Assembly: GCA_028551475.1 (NCBI GenBank)
Contig: CM052356.1
Location: forward strand, 12,985,884-13,049,883
Direction: 5' to 3'
Length of the DNA stretch: 64,000 nucleotides
Source of the DNA: Casuarina equisetifolia
Taxonomy: Eukaryota > Streptophyta > Magnoliopsida > Fagales > Casuarinaceae
The notes under the pieces: model-generated
What the model saw: the letters and a program-made list of their open reading frames with translations, nothing else
What the model was told of the DNA's origin: nothing
Databases searched by the model: none
Position numbers and translations under genes: made by a program
Shown here: piece by piece, positions 45,402-59,300 of the stretch
How positions within the stretch are numbered: position 1 is the first letter of the stretch
How the letters are laid out: each line of letters starts with the position of its first letter

Positions 45402-46230
45402 CTACAGTCCTTTCCTACAACTACTTAGCCCATGTCCTTGAACATTGCAAAACGGACAATACCCCTTCTTGGATTCATATACAATGGCTTGCCAAAAAAT
45501 CTTCTCCTTCGTTCTGCCATCCTCAATAGCAATTAAGATCTTCCCAGGAAAAGACTTGGAAACATCCATTTCCACAGAAATCATCGAGGCAACAAGATGC
45601 ATGCGCTTCTTTGTCCTGGCATCTGACCTTAAAAATCTAGAAATAATGTCTTCATTTGTAGCCAAAAGTTGAGTCTAACACAGTAGTGAAAGTTCAAGAA
45701 GCTAAAGCCAAATTGCAACAATCTTAACCTCCATGAGTTAGATATTCATTACAGAAATAGGTTTTCCAATAGTCATAATTGGTCAAAGAGACTACTAACT
45801 TCTTGCATTTGGTAATACTTTAGTTACCTTATGATATCATTTGAAGTTTCAAAGTGAGGTAACACAAGCAATGCTCTAAGTAGCAAACTACTTGGATAGG
45901 GCCTACCAGATTTCAACAAATAAACCAATAATGATGACTTCAAAGGATGTGTACAAGACACATATCAATGCAACTTGGTCACAAACATGCTAATAATCCT
46001 CAAAAGTGAGATTTGAGACCTCAAACCCATTTTCGTTCTCATCAAGTTAAAAAAGTGATTCTAGCGTAAAAGGGTAGGAACCATCAAGTATTGGTGGCAG
46101 CTAGCCCTAAGATAGGGAATAATCCTAGCCTTCCAAAATAAAAGGTTTATGCTTTTTAGATGGACTCTCATCTAAAAATAGTGTAGTTAGGTAGCCATTT
46201 GGGTCGAAAATACTGGAAGGGCTTTTAACC
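45402..46230 (-). pseudogene. LINE ORF1 with zinc knuckle
   Basis: From about 46230 broken frames give LFLDESPSKKHKPFILEG and GFEVSNLTFEDY. Then an 87-codon frame gives MATNEDIISRFLRSDARTKK, MHLVASMISVEMDVSKSFPG and KILIAIEDGRTKEKIFWQAI, with a C-terminal knuckle CPFCNVQGHGLSSC. This is the nucleic-acid-binding ORF1 product of plant L1 elements. Confidence 0.8.
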
Positions 46231-46253
46231 TAGGCAATCTAATACCATTTATT

Positions 46254-46278
46254 AAAAATAAAAATAAAAATAAAAAAG
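46254..46278 (+). repeat. AAAAAT microsatellite
   Basis: Four AAAAAT-type units, possibly the eroded tail of a retroposon. A similar run stands at 59330-59353. Confidence 0.75.
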
Positions 46279-46440
46279 AACAAGTAATGGAAATTAGCCT
46301 CGGCCAAAGAAACCCAATAGAAGCAGATCAAAGATGTAATGTGATAGAATTGTTGTGTTATACACGAAACAAAACTACCTATTTGTAGGGTACTTTGGAT
46401 AATGAATAAAATGGAAAAACAATTGACACAAAGAATTAAA

Positions 46441-46570
46441 TTCATCTTTTTTTCTTTTTTTAAAGCATATGTACTCTGGGGAGGGGAGGGAGTTGTTGAA
46501 CCCTTGACCTGGTAGACTTGCAGACCAAAAGCTCTTTAACTCAACCAAATTCATCTATAACAGCAACAAA
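46441..46570 (-). repeat. SINE-like repeat, copy 1
   Basis: On the minus strand it reads TTGGTTGAGTTAAAGAGC, then GGTCAAGGGTTCAACAA, a loose tRNA-type B box, and ends in an A-rich tail (T-rich at 46446-46463). A related copy with the same order lies at 56161-56290. The tRNA origin is an inference. Confidence 0.4.
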
Positions 46571-46984
46571 TTATATGCTCCCTAATTAGGAATGAGAAAT
46601 CGTTTGATTTGACTCAGCTGTGCAAGTGAGGAGATGCAAAGTCGCCTTTCTACTGGGTTACTGAAAATGGGAGACGACTTTTGGTAACAAATCTTCGACC
46701 GCTGATAGTGGGTTCTATGTTCTCCGCAAGCTGTGGAGATCGAACCACAAACTGTGAAGATTGAATCATGTGAATGAGGAATCTTTCATTCTTAAATCAC
46801 GCCGTTTCCACAATCAAAGAGCTATGTAACTGTAAAATAGACTCAATACAAGTCAAAGAACAATCTAGTGAAAGCAGGTATAAATTCCAATTCATTCTCT
46901 AATGAATAAATAAATAAAAGAATGTCTCAAAGTGATAAACAATGATGCCTTAAGAAGATGATGATGCTAGTAGATGTACCAATT

Positions 46985-46995
46985 ATGCCTTTTAT
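46985..46995 (-). other. Candidate polyadenylation signal of the YchF-type gene
   Basis: Minus strand AAATAAAAGG contains AATAAA about 260 bases after the stop codon. Nothing else of note lies between 46571 and 47252. Confidence 0.35.
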
Positions 46996-47252
46996 TTCAT
47001 TTTTCTTCTTTCTTCCTCAAATTTTCATTCTTTTCCCCTCTAATATAATCAGTTTCCAAATTCTGTAACCACTGAAAAAAATTTACTCTACAAGAAATAG
47101 TAGACAATCTTGCATATAAATGAAGGAATACATTGAAGCGGGTAATCATCGCCTACACTCTTGGGCCAGTAAAATTCAAAGTGAGTTATAACCTGGATGC
47201 TTCCCAGCTTGAATGGGTTGAGGAATTAGTTAAGCCATAATAATAATGTCTA

Positions 47253-47321
47253 TCATACATTGAAGCGGAACAGCATTACATCTCCTTCTTGTACAATGTA
47301 ATCCTTACCCTCAGATCGCGA
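47253..47321 (-). CDS. YchF-type ATPase last exon with stop
   Basis: Encodes [20 protein letters not shown] and NV, then TGA. The ending [11 protein letters not shown] is the conserved C-terminus of the family. Flanked upstream by TTGCAG. Confidence 0.96.
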   Translation of the reverse strand, partial: SRSEGKDYIVQEGDVMLFRFNV

Positions 47322-50300
47322 CTGCAAATATCAAGCAAACTTAATCAACTCAATAGCAAAAAAACTTGATTGGCTAAGCTAGATAGCACCATCTACTTTG
47401 CTGAGGTTTTACAACTGCACGTTTCACGCCAGGGGGAGGTTAAAAACAAGACAAATACATACAAGTAAATAATCAAGAACACTATAAATCGATCTCGAGA
47501 AGCATTCACCACCTATCTTTTGTCTTATTCACAAGTCCCTAACTTACCAATTATCACTCCCCCAGTATACAGTTTGTTAAAAAACAAAAACCCATGAAAC
47601 CTGACGACAAGCAGCCCTAGTTGCAGCCCATGCTGCTGAATCAGCTCCTTGAGTTGCTTAAGTTACCGTATCAATTTGCCCTAGTTGCTGCATCAGAAAC
47701 TAAATCACAAATTCCTTAAGCGGAAAAAAAAATAAAAAGAAACAAAAGAACGGCTCCAACAAGATTTATTACGTGAATACTTCCATATTATGCTTGACGA
47801 GATACGAAGTCTCATTCTACCATGCCATCCAAAAGTACCAGGATCATTAAGTTCTCACTTCCATCATCTCTTTCAAATTAATTTTCCAAAATGTTATTAC
47901 CATTGTTTCTCAGACTCCCTTCTTCGAAATAGATAAGGGAAAAAAGAGACAAGGTACCCAGCAATAGAAACAAATAGCAGTTCCATTTGCCATCATGTTT
48001 CTACCTTTACTGACAATTGCCATCGATACATGATTGATGCATCTTCAAGTCAGGAAGGTCGATTTTTCCCCTACAACTTCCACTGCCTTATTCTCGGTCT
48101 TCAATTTCAACTATGCCTTCTTTTCCATCTACTGAATGAATGCTCACATATGGTAACAGCAAAGAATTAATGACAAAGAAGGATCATGAGATCAAGAATA
48201 AATAATCTTAACCACATAGCCTAGAGAGGCAAATTGTTACTGAGAAGCGCAGAAACAACTAAGAGACATCTGTCAACCCCCCTCCTTGTACAACAGTTTA
48301 ACTAGTTCTTTAATGTGTTTGACCATAAGGGTCATAGATCTTTCAGAACATTCACATGCTATCTGTTTTTCAACAGCCTTGTCCAATTTCAAGCTTATCT
48401 CATACTTGGAAATCATGAAAATTTTAATGGACAAATTCCTCCAGCCTGGCAGAGATTTCTCACAAACATGATGAAACAGAACAAGCAAATATCCTCAAGG
48501 ATTTTGTATGCCTAACTGAAGCTAATGAATCACTTTCCAAGTAATTTTGGGATCTTGTGAATCACTAGCTCAAGAAGCAGATTCATCACCAGGTTGTTTA
48601 GTTTAAACTGGTGACTTGATAAATTCAGACTTCAAAAATCTATTACTGACATATAGACAGCTAATGTTTATAACAGTAGGAACCGAGTATCAGGACCTCA
48701 AAAGAAGTTTTATTCCCTCCTATCTTATGAATTTCAATAAAACAAATGCCAATAGTAAAGCAATCAACTCACAAGCCCTTTCTCCCTTGCAGCAGCAAGT
48801 GAACCAGCAGCAATGAAATCGTCGTAAGCCACCTGATAAATAAATCAAGTCATCATAATATATCTTATAGGGGGATTTGGCAGAAATAAACGAACAGAGA
48901 AAGATAACGATGTTAATACACAGAACACATTTATATACTTCAATAAAAAATAGAATCTGACACTTTTCCTTAGAGACAAATAAATAAAATTATAGGGTGC
49001 CCACTAATTAACCAAAACATTTTTGTTACGAACCAATTTTTCTTTTATCACAGCTATTATATTTCCTGTTTGAAGCAATACATATTTCCTGTTAAATTAA
49101 CAGATGTATCAAGTAAGTTTTCAGCACATGGCTTCACCCTACAACCTTTTCCTATTGGACCTGAGAGCGCCATTTGAAGATTACTTATTCAGTTACATTG
49201 AATATCTATAAGCATCACTATGAAAGACAATGAGAATTATAACGCAAGTGAATTATCTGTGTGAAAAAGTGCTTGCCTATGGTCTGCTAACCAGAGACCC
49301 TCATCCCATGTGGGAAATTGTGGTAGAGGGCTTCTGTTTGAACACAGCTCTAAAGGAATTCTACATTAAAAAAATAAATAATAAAAATAAAAATAAAAAA
49401 AAACAGAAAAAAAAAAATTATCAAAATTCACCATTGCCGTGGACCTAGTGATCATGATTTTACTTCAGGAAGGTATTTCCGTAGAACAGCAGAACTGAGT
49501 CTGAAAGAGAGAAAATGATGCAGATCTTTGAACTAGCACTAAAGCGTAAAGCAAATAAGGAATCTCTGAGGCTGGTGTGAAGAACGAGGTTCACAATCAA
49601 TGTAAATGAGAAGGCTAAGGTTTTGCTTGCATTTTGGCTGGAATATATGTGAGAAGCTCATCACAAGTCTTTTCTGTTTTAAGTTAGAGTGAGTATTAAG
49701 TAATTAACTCAAACGACAATAACAGGAAGATGGGAAAAAAAAATTAAAATTATTCAAGATAGGGTGTTGGCATCAATGTCATTAAAGCAGTACAAGGAAC
49801 CAAACTCAATGATTTTTCTAAAAATGCTACTTTAACTCCAGATCTTTCTAGGAATATTCTTTTCACAGCCCTCTACAATCTTGTCACTGTCACCAAAGTT
49901 AGGCAGTTTATTATAATTGACCTAGAAGATAATTCTATACCCCTAAAACATAAATGATCCGATCTTTTATGAGAATCAAAATTGCATACCAGCTAATTAT
50001 CCCTAGCACCTTTTCCCAGGACAATCCCCCTATACACTAAATATCATTTTATAGGTGCTAAATGGTTAAAAAGAATTTGTGTTGGATCAAACACGACCAT
50101 ACATTATATATATAAGTAACACCGAGAATTATATTTAAAACAGGAAGTTGAATCTTCGACTTCTGGTTCTTACTGTCTCAGCTCGAATGAAACCTTTCTC
50201 AAAGTCTGAGTGGATAACTCCAGCAGCTTGAGGGGCAGTCATTCCTAACAAATAATGAAAGCCATTAAGAAACCAATCTAATGACAACGGTTTTACATCA

Positions 50301-53300
50301 AAAGTAGTCAACAGAGAATAGAGATTGTTTTCACTATGTCAGGTCCATTTAGCAAAAATAGAGGACATTGTATGCCCTCCGAAGAAAGAGATGTCACCAG
50401 AAAGCAAACACTAAGTCTTCCTCTATCAAATCATGATTTTTCTCATACTAGTTCTCTTTTGATAATTTGTCCATCATATCTGACCGGTTCAAGCAGAAAA
50501 TGCCATTACTTTCTTGGAACATTTGACATCCAGCAGATTGGAATCTAACCTGCAAGTATGGTCCACGCTTTTGTTTCCTGCCCAAAAACAAGTAGACAAT
50601 CAAAATTTCAAATATATGAAGCCAGTGTAATGTTCAAAAATCGCTTTTAAACTTATCCCTTCACCTTCTCGCCAGAAGTGAAGTAAGTGCGCAGACCTAA
50701 GAGGCTATATGTTGCTCTAATTAGGTTTCCAAGACCACTTTCACTGACACCAAGAGATTTTAAGTACTCCATCCTCTCTTCATATGGAAGTTCAGTAAGC
50801 TCAGCCTCAACCTGCAAGTAGAAAGGCCGCTCCTTCAGTTGCCTGATGTAATTATTAACATCAGGCAAACAAGCCACTATAATATTTAAGGAAATATTCA
50901 AGATCAAAAACATTTGATGAGCGGAAGATTACATTCTACCACATCCCGAGGTCATGCTAGTATTCATGCACACCTACATGCACTAGCTCAAAGGACTTTT
51001 TTTTACAAATAAAGATTGAAAGAGCTGAAAAGTTTACAAGTGTTCATCAAACCTGAGCGGAGATAGTCACCAGCCCAGATTGTAGCCCAGATGCAACATT
51101 CATCACTTCTTTGACATAAGGGTTATGTTCAGGTTCTGCTAGATCAGTCTCCACAACGTTGGCTATGTAGATGATAGGTTTCATTGTTAGCAAGCAGAGA
51201 TGCTTTATGGCATCCTTTTCAAATGCTGTCAAAGTTACAGATCGTGCTGGTTTTCCATCCATAAGTGCCTGCTGAATTTTGTCCAAGGCAGATTTCTCAG
51301 CTTCCTCCTGGAATAAGAAGATTGTATCTATAAGATCATAGCCACCTTACATACTTGACCAAAATAGGTACCAAGTTTAAAAAGAACTGGTAGGGGAAGA
51401 TGAAAGCAATAAGAAGCTGGTCATATTTCCATTCAGTTTCATTGAATTTTCCAAGTCACTAATATTTCTAATTTTAAGATTTGAACAATTGACTACTATA
51501 GTTTTGGTCCATTAGTTATATTGTGGCCTTCTTATGCGCAATCATTTTCATTCAAAGGGTCCTAATAATTACCTATAGAAGGTTATGGCTTATTTCAAAA
51601 CCTATAGAATCCAAACCCACTTAAGATTATGTTCAGTCTTCTAGAAATATTAATGTAATGTTTCTCTACTCAACAGAGGACAAGTTCTATGAGGATTATG
51701 CTGCTGATTATAACTTGAAGTTTGTCCAATGCAATCCTTCTCAAAAGTGTGATGTTGTGGAAGCTTGGATATATGCTGCGGAAGGAAAGTATAATGTTTA
51801 AATTTGTCATTTCCTTCTCTCAGTTCTCCTTAATCTCCAGAAATTCACCCACCCTCCAAACGACCAAACAAGACCTTGATTACATGCCCCTAAACCGTAC
51901 AAAGTTTTCCAGAGAAAACCTAAGTCCATCTACCGTTCTAGGCTACAAAACCATCCAAAAGCAACAGGCTACAGCATGGTTCCATAAAAGTAGCCCCATG
52001 CTACTGTCCTACTACATATTTGGAATCAGCATTGGATACTGCCACTATGTTCCCACATCATGAAGATCCAACATGCCTATGATAATGCATTCAAAAGAGT
52101 TGAAAATGAAGGTTAAAGAAAAAGTGCTTCAGGATAAATTTCAACAGACCTTGTGATGAGAAGGCTAGCTTTTTGACAACGTAAATTTATGATAGAAGGT
52201 TTGGTGAGCTAACTATAAAGTGTTGGAAAGAACGCATGACAGTTAATCTATTGAAGGGCAAGCTGTGATCTAAATTCAAAAGGAAATTTTGAGCACGCAA
52301 TTTTCTTTCTACTCCTCAGGATGTAGTTTATATGGCAATCATGAGGCAAACAATCCTAAGAACGTTGAGATCAGATGATAAACAAAAGGAAGAAACAATT
52401 AGAAAGCCTGGAGAGAGAGATAAGATTTCAAAGCAGCAAGCTAAAACATAGAACAGACTTTATGATGAGAAAGGCTAGTTTTTTTTTTGACAATGTAAAT
52501 TTATGACAGAAGGTTTGCTGCGCTAACTCTCAAGTGTTGGAGAGAACACACGATTGCTCTATTGATGGGCAAGCAGAGACCCTATATTCGAAAAGGAAAT
52601 TCGGAGAACGAAATTTTCTATTCTGCAGGAAACAGTTTATATGGCAGTCATGTGGCAAATAATTGTAAGACCGTTGAGATCAGATACAAACAAAAGGAAG
52701 AAAGCCTGAACAACAAGGTTTAGATATATTGGATATTGAAGCTAACTCTCAATTCATGGTTCAATGCATTAAAAGAAACTTTTCAATCCCATGGAATTTA
52801 AAATATGAAATACGTCAATGTTTGGCTTATCTACCTCTGAATGTCAAGATCCCTGATATCTTTTGTAAAGCCAATTTCCTCGCAGATGGATTTGCAAAAT
52901 TTGGTCACTCAATCATAGGGATACAAGTCTTATCAACTTGGGATCACTACCAACACATTGTAGAAAAATATCCTAGGAAGATCAATTAGGTCTAGAACAT
53001 TATAGGCCTCCTTGAGGTTATCAATTTTTGCATCCTTTTACTTGCATGGCTCTATCAGGAACGTTAATGTTTATTTGGTTTTTATCACTACCCGAAACTC
53101 GGGATGGTGTATTAAAGGATTAGGTTCAATGCCCTATCCTATGTAATTTCTACACAGGTTTTGAATCTTTGTTCAACCTGTAATAATAATATCAATGACA
53201 AGGGTTTCGACCCTTTTCTTTTAACTGAAAAAAAAAAAAAAAAGGCCGTGAACAAAGAGATAAGATTCCAAAGCAGCAAGCCAAACATATAACAGCCAGC

Positions 53301-56300
53301 TATAGGGTTTGAACAATAACCAAAAGAAGAAGAAAAAATCTAAGGTGTGATATGCAAATGCCTGAACAGCAGGAAAGTGACTAGAAACACACGAAATTTC
53401 AAGCTAGAGGCAAGAAACATGGGGCTAAAATTGTATTCTAGCAATAGAAACTGCCAAACAGGCCATTTATTAGCCTGCATAAGTGCTGAGTACCCACTAA
53501 GGTATCCAAGGATGGCACTGACGTTTCTTTGAATGATTTGCCAAAGATGTCGCCCACCTTTCAAGGAGTGCTCAACTAATTTAGTCAAAGAAAAGAACAA
53601 GCTGCCCACCGAGTGGCATAGAACATGCCACATTGAAGATGCAAAAAGATGATTTGGAAAAAGGAAAAATTATTAGGGATTTGGGAGACATAATCAATTG
53701 AAAGCATGGTACATTCTCAATGTTGTTGCAGTGTCATTACTTTTGAGTATTAGAAATGTGGAAAGCATCCTTGACCACCAGTCTAAATGAAGTTAAAACA
53801 ACAATATATCTTGCGGGGAAAGAAGACTCTACGTAGATGAGAGTCTGCCATTGCCTGCCACTCTCCTTACTCATTTGGGGCGTCTTGGCAAGTTGAACAA
53901 AATGAGTTAATAGATCACAATATAGATTGGGAATGTAAAGAACAGGGACAAGTCTTATTTTCCCCTGTTCAGGCTGCATATCATGAGGTCATATTGTCCG
54001 TACCAACTTACAGGATAGTAATTTTATCACTCAAATTTTACTGTTCCAACTAGAACTACACACATAACAATATTGTTATTATTACCTCCAAGCAAAGGAG
54101 AGTGATGCCAATAGAAAAATTCTGTTTTGTATTGATCTAATTTTATCCATTAGGAGTCATGGGTGTTTGGAGATAACGATTAGTAATAAGAAATACAAAT
54201 CACAAGAACATGAGGATTTGTGGTTCAAGACAATAGTTCCATACATCTATGAAGCAGCAACTTACTGAGATTGCTGTTTGGGGTTTACAACTTTTCTCTC
54301 TTATAGCTTAATCACTCAATTTCGTGACTCTCCATACAAAATCAAAACTAGAGTCTCCTATCTATATATTATTCCTAGAAACTTAATAACCCAAACAACA
54401 ATCCTTGTAAGCCAAAATTATGATTTTCACCTTAACAATAATTTGGTCTCTATCTTAAACAATCCCATTTAGAGCCAAATTGGCACAACATCCTTGCAAA
54501 CTAAAATGGATATGCTGCATTCTCGAATATAAAATGGATCATACTCTGACTATCAGTTCACAAAGTTACACCTTTCGCATTTTGGCCTAACTCTTCAAGA
54601 TACATCTACACCCATATGAACCCTCCCTGATAGCAACATACTTTGCTTTTGTGCCTCAAACAGCAGCCAAAACACCTAGAATCACTGCACTCTCCACTCA
54701 CCAATGCTACTTTCCTCCGCCAAACAAGGAAGCTCATTGCTGATTGGTTCGCCATGTTCTTGGCATTGCAGGATTTAAGAAAGCTTGATCTACCACTCAG
54801 TGTACTATATTCTGGCCAAACATGTTGGCATGTGGGGTATTTTGTTTACCACAGAGGGCAAACATGAGAGTCGCATGCACCAATCTTTGACAGCACATGT
54901 CATACATGGGCCTCTACTGCCACGCAAACAAATCCTCCTCCATCTCCTTACACTACTTCCTAGATCAGAAATCCAAAAAAGTGCTCTCCTTATGGTGCAA
55001 AATCCCAATTTTATCAAAAACAGGATAGTTTCCCACTACTACGAAAGCTTTGAGAGTAGTTGTTGGAAGATAAACAATCAGCAACAAAATCACGCACACA
55101 TCATACCACAAGGATTTACACGGTTCAAGACAATACTTCCCTATGTTCACAAAGCAAAAATTTACTGAAATGTTAGTTTCGGGTGGGTTTACAGTGACTA
55201 CTTGATCCCTCAATTTTATGGCTTTCCACATCACATAATCAAACTAGGTCTCCTAAGCCTCATATTTATTGGTGATCCCTAGAATCCTTAATTACACAGA
55301 TGACAATTAGACCCCCCTGTAATTAAAATTACGATTTTGCTCCAGCCACTAATTTGGTCTCCACATCAACAATGAGGATTGCTGTCCTTATCAAAAAATA
55401 GAAAAGGTCATAAGTCAATAAGAATTTTCGGGGGGGAAAAAGTTTTGTTCCCTGATAATTCATGAGTTTTTTATGCTGTTGGTTTTCTATTCTGACTCCC
55501 AACAATTATTCATCTATGATTGAGTAATCAAAACACATAGAACCCAACTCTTGTCACTGTTAAATTCAGTTCCTATAAAGATAAGATGTAGTGCATTTAA
55601 CTTGAAGGAGAAAGAGTTAATAAGTATTGCAGCGATTAGAACTTGAAGTTTGTGAGGTGATTACTTAGAGAGTGATGACAACAAAACCATTAACTGTGAT
55701 ACATATGATAGGCCTGCTACCAATATTTATCATTTTCTTTTTGTTATGTTTAATTTCCAAAATCTCATCACACCTCCTAAAAAACCAAGAAAAAACTAAG
55801 TCAACCCACCATACATCAGAAACAAAAACAGCCTGATACAATACTGGGACAACTGTTCAAAGTGCTATAGAAAAAATCCCATTGCTGTTGTCCCATGCTA
55901 GGGGAAGGAAGGCCCAAAGTCAATAATAAATGAAGTACTAATACCTTAAGTTTAGACTGTGAATCCTTTGCCTTGCCCTTCTTGAGCTTTTCCATTCTTT
56001 TCTCAATCTGCAATTCTTGTAAAAGGTACAATTATATCAGTTCACCTCTCCCTCATGAGCTACAACAAAATTTTAGTGACAAGTTAGATTATCCGAAGTA
56101 CTTTAAGCACACAAAGCTTAAAAGAGTTGTTGCATCAAGCAATGCAGTAGAAAGCAAACCCTTCTTTTTTTTCTTTTCTTCTTTTTTTCTTTTAATATTA
56201 CAACACACATACCCAACTCATGCACATAGGATGTCAAACCCCAGACCTTAGAGTTGGAGTTCCTACTAACTCACCAATGAGTTAGCTGGATAAACAACAA

Positions 56301-59300
56301 GAAAGCATAACTTATACATCAGGCAACAGTCATAAGAGTGAGATGCATATACATATGTCTAAAAGTATGCAGGATACACATCCAAACGGGTGCAGACATG
56401 GTTACTAAGAGTATAGCCAACACAATGAACTAATAGTTACATCAAACAGAAATTCCTCTGAATATTTCATCTCAGATTTGCAACCAAGAGATAGAAGATT
56501 TATGGGATGAGGCCCAAGCACTCAATAAAAGACCCTCTCAACTACTTGTAGTTGACCTGCAGAAGATAATTCCAAATAAGCAGAAGAATAATTCAGTAAC
56601 AAATAGGCACTGATCCAAGTAGAAACCGGGTGGTACCAACTATGATAACCTGAAGGCTTATTAGGGAATTCCAAAAGTCCAATGCAGAACAAGTTTGTAA
56701 CATTTAATACAGAACGTCATATTCTATCAAGTGATTAATAGAAAATTTAGACAGGCAACAAACCAGAAGAAAGAATCAAAACACCCAATGCCTGCAGCCA
56801 GTCATACAGCAAAAGTAAGAAATGATTTTAAGCAAACTAAAACTAGGTCCAGGTTAACATTACTATTTCCCCGCTCAAATCCTTGGTCATATAATTATTC
56901 TTACGAACTTCAACAACTATGAAGACAAGATGTGAAAAGGAGTTAATTGAAAACCAATTGAATCAACAGTAATGCAACGACAAGAAAGATGATAAGAAAG
57001 GAATTTCAAAGATAAAAAGGAATTTGATAACCATGTATTGTTTGAAGCTTTCAGGAGTCAGGATTATGTCTTTTAAGCCTTGTCTCATTTTTCCTAAGGT
57101 TACTATGGAACTAGTTTTGTTGACCTTAAACTTTCTCTAATTCAGGAGTCAATGGTAATCAGCTATTTCCTTTGCTGGAATAGTCTGTAGCCTACGCAGA
57201 CGTATCTTTGACACTTTGAAGCTTATCTGTCAAAACTCACGAATTTCTTAACTTACTAAAGCCTGTATAACTCCTTAATTCACTGAAACCCCGAGTGTCC
57301 AGCAACCCATTTTGTAACAAGCCACAACCAACAGACGCTAATAAAGTGCATATTTAAAGGCCCTGAATGTGATTTAGTGTCAGATAGTACGAGGCTGGAT
57401 TCAAGACTTTTGAAGTTTTTCTCCTTCATTAAGATACGATTCTGAACATCAACCAATCAAAACAAACCAATCCATCTCTCCATCTTTGTCATTATGCAAC
57501 TCAACTGAAGGAATATAGTGCCATTTAACCAAAATAAATAAGGTAACAAATCAAGATCCTAACATAAGCAAAGATGTATGGAGTAGACAAAACCCCTCAT
57601 CAGAGAGGACAGGCATCAATGAGGAATGCTTTAGATGCTTTGACAACAACCAATTGCACATGAGCAAGCACAACAGAGATTAGTCCAGATAGCAGACAAA
57701 AGGGACTATCTAGGAGAGAGGAACAAAGGAAGAGAAAATGCTTTTCTTTTCCTTTCTAAAAATTTAGTGCACTAGTCTGAACGCAGAGTCTCACCAATAT
57801 CAACTAAAAGTCCAATGAGGCCATTACTGACGTAATAGACAGGATGAAGTGACAGTAGGTACAACTTAGCAAACAGATGAATCACCAGAACCAAAGCTTC
57901 TCTAAGAGATCCATTTCTTCACTAGAGTAAAAAGCAATATTAGATTCATGAAAATTAATGGAAAGAGAGGGGCAAAAACCTATCCTTTTTTAACCTTTAG
58001 ATGGGAGTTGGATGTTTAACCAGCAAAAATTCAAAACATTGAATGATGCCATTAACCTAAATTGTGACCAAAAAAAAAAGAGCATAACAATTGTAATTAT
58101 ATTCATCACAATGCCGCCCTCATCATTCAAAATTTGATGAGGTAGTGCCTACTTTCAGAAAGGTACACAGAGAGCAAGTTTTACCTGATCCAAATCTGAG
58201 AAAACAAGCTCAAGGTTGATAACATCAATATCTGATTTTGGGTCAACTTTACCATTCACATGAACAATGTCATTATCTTCAAAACAGCGTACAACCTAAA
58301 ATTATTAACAAAGAAAGATTGGTCATGAAATAAAGTACAAGTGTATAAAAGGAAAGGCACCACCTTACTCCTAATAAAGATACAGAATTTGAAAAAACAA
58401 AAAACAAAAAACACTGGTTTCAGCACTTCCTAACTGAAGTTGACAAATTAAAATTAGAAACAAGCAGAGAAAATGTCCTGATTCACTGAAAAATATATAG
58501 TTGAATGGTTGCTCACCCTATCAGCCATAAATCAACATACTGTTTTTCGTTTCCTATCCTTTTCCATTTTTGTTTTTTTCTGAGGCATCATCCTCACAAC
58601 TGTAAATGGTTATCCTCAAACTTTAACACAGAAGGCCCAATGTTAACATTCCAGCTATCTTAAGAGAGCAAGTAGTAATCGTACCATCTCAAAACATTTG
58701 GCATGTGTTGAACTATAAGAATACAAGTTTAATGCAATTAGGAATTGAAAAACAAAAAATTGCACTCTTACAATCTTAGCAACAGATACATAGAATTCAA
58801 ATAAACCATTTTTCTAGTAATCTCACTTCCCTTGATTTCAGGTTAGCAACATGCAGCAGTAATATCTCATCAAAATTGATAAATACCAGTACTAGGGGAA
58901 AAACAGACTAACTTTTTATAGTAATTTAGCTGTGGTAAATAAAACAACAATAATGCAGAACTATAGTTTTAACGATACATAACAAGAAATGCCATATGTG
59001 TGAAGCTCATGAGATGGTACTCTAGAAAATCACAAATTCTTAAAAGTGACGCATTTTTCACATCGTAGAAGAATAAGATCTCAACAGCTTCATTAGCACA
59101 AGATGTTAAGAAACACTCTTCTATTACGTTTCACAAATTTTGAGTTCATTAATAATAATCCAGAGGTGCAATCTTCTTCCTCAATCCATTCATCCCTTTT
59201 GTTCAGCAACATCTTCTAAGATTCAAACCACTCCCTCAGCTTCATGCCAGGGTGCAACCTCTAGGAGGGTTGGATAATGGATACAAAGATCCACTGGAGA

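Larger units (their letters stand above)
42461..46230 (-). mobile_element. L1-type LINE, decayed and internally deleted
   Basis: On the minus strand the order is ORF1 (about 46230-45402), endonuclease (44354-44073) and start of reverse transcriptase (43206-42961), then 3' sequence ending in a short A run (T run at 42461-42470). Most of the reverse transcriptase, including the catalytic FADD-type box, and the C-terminal domain are missing. Inserted in a Copia gag remnant. No target duplication was identified. Confidence 0.78.
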
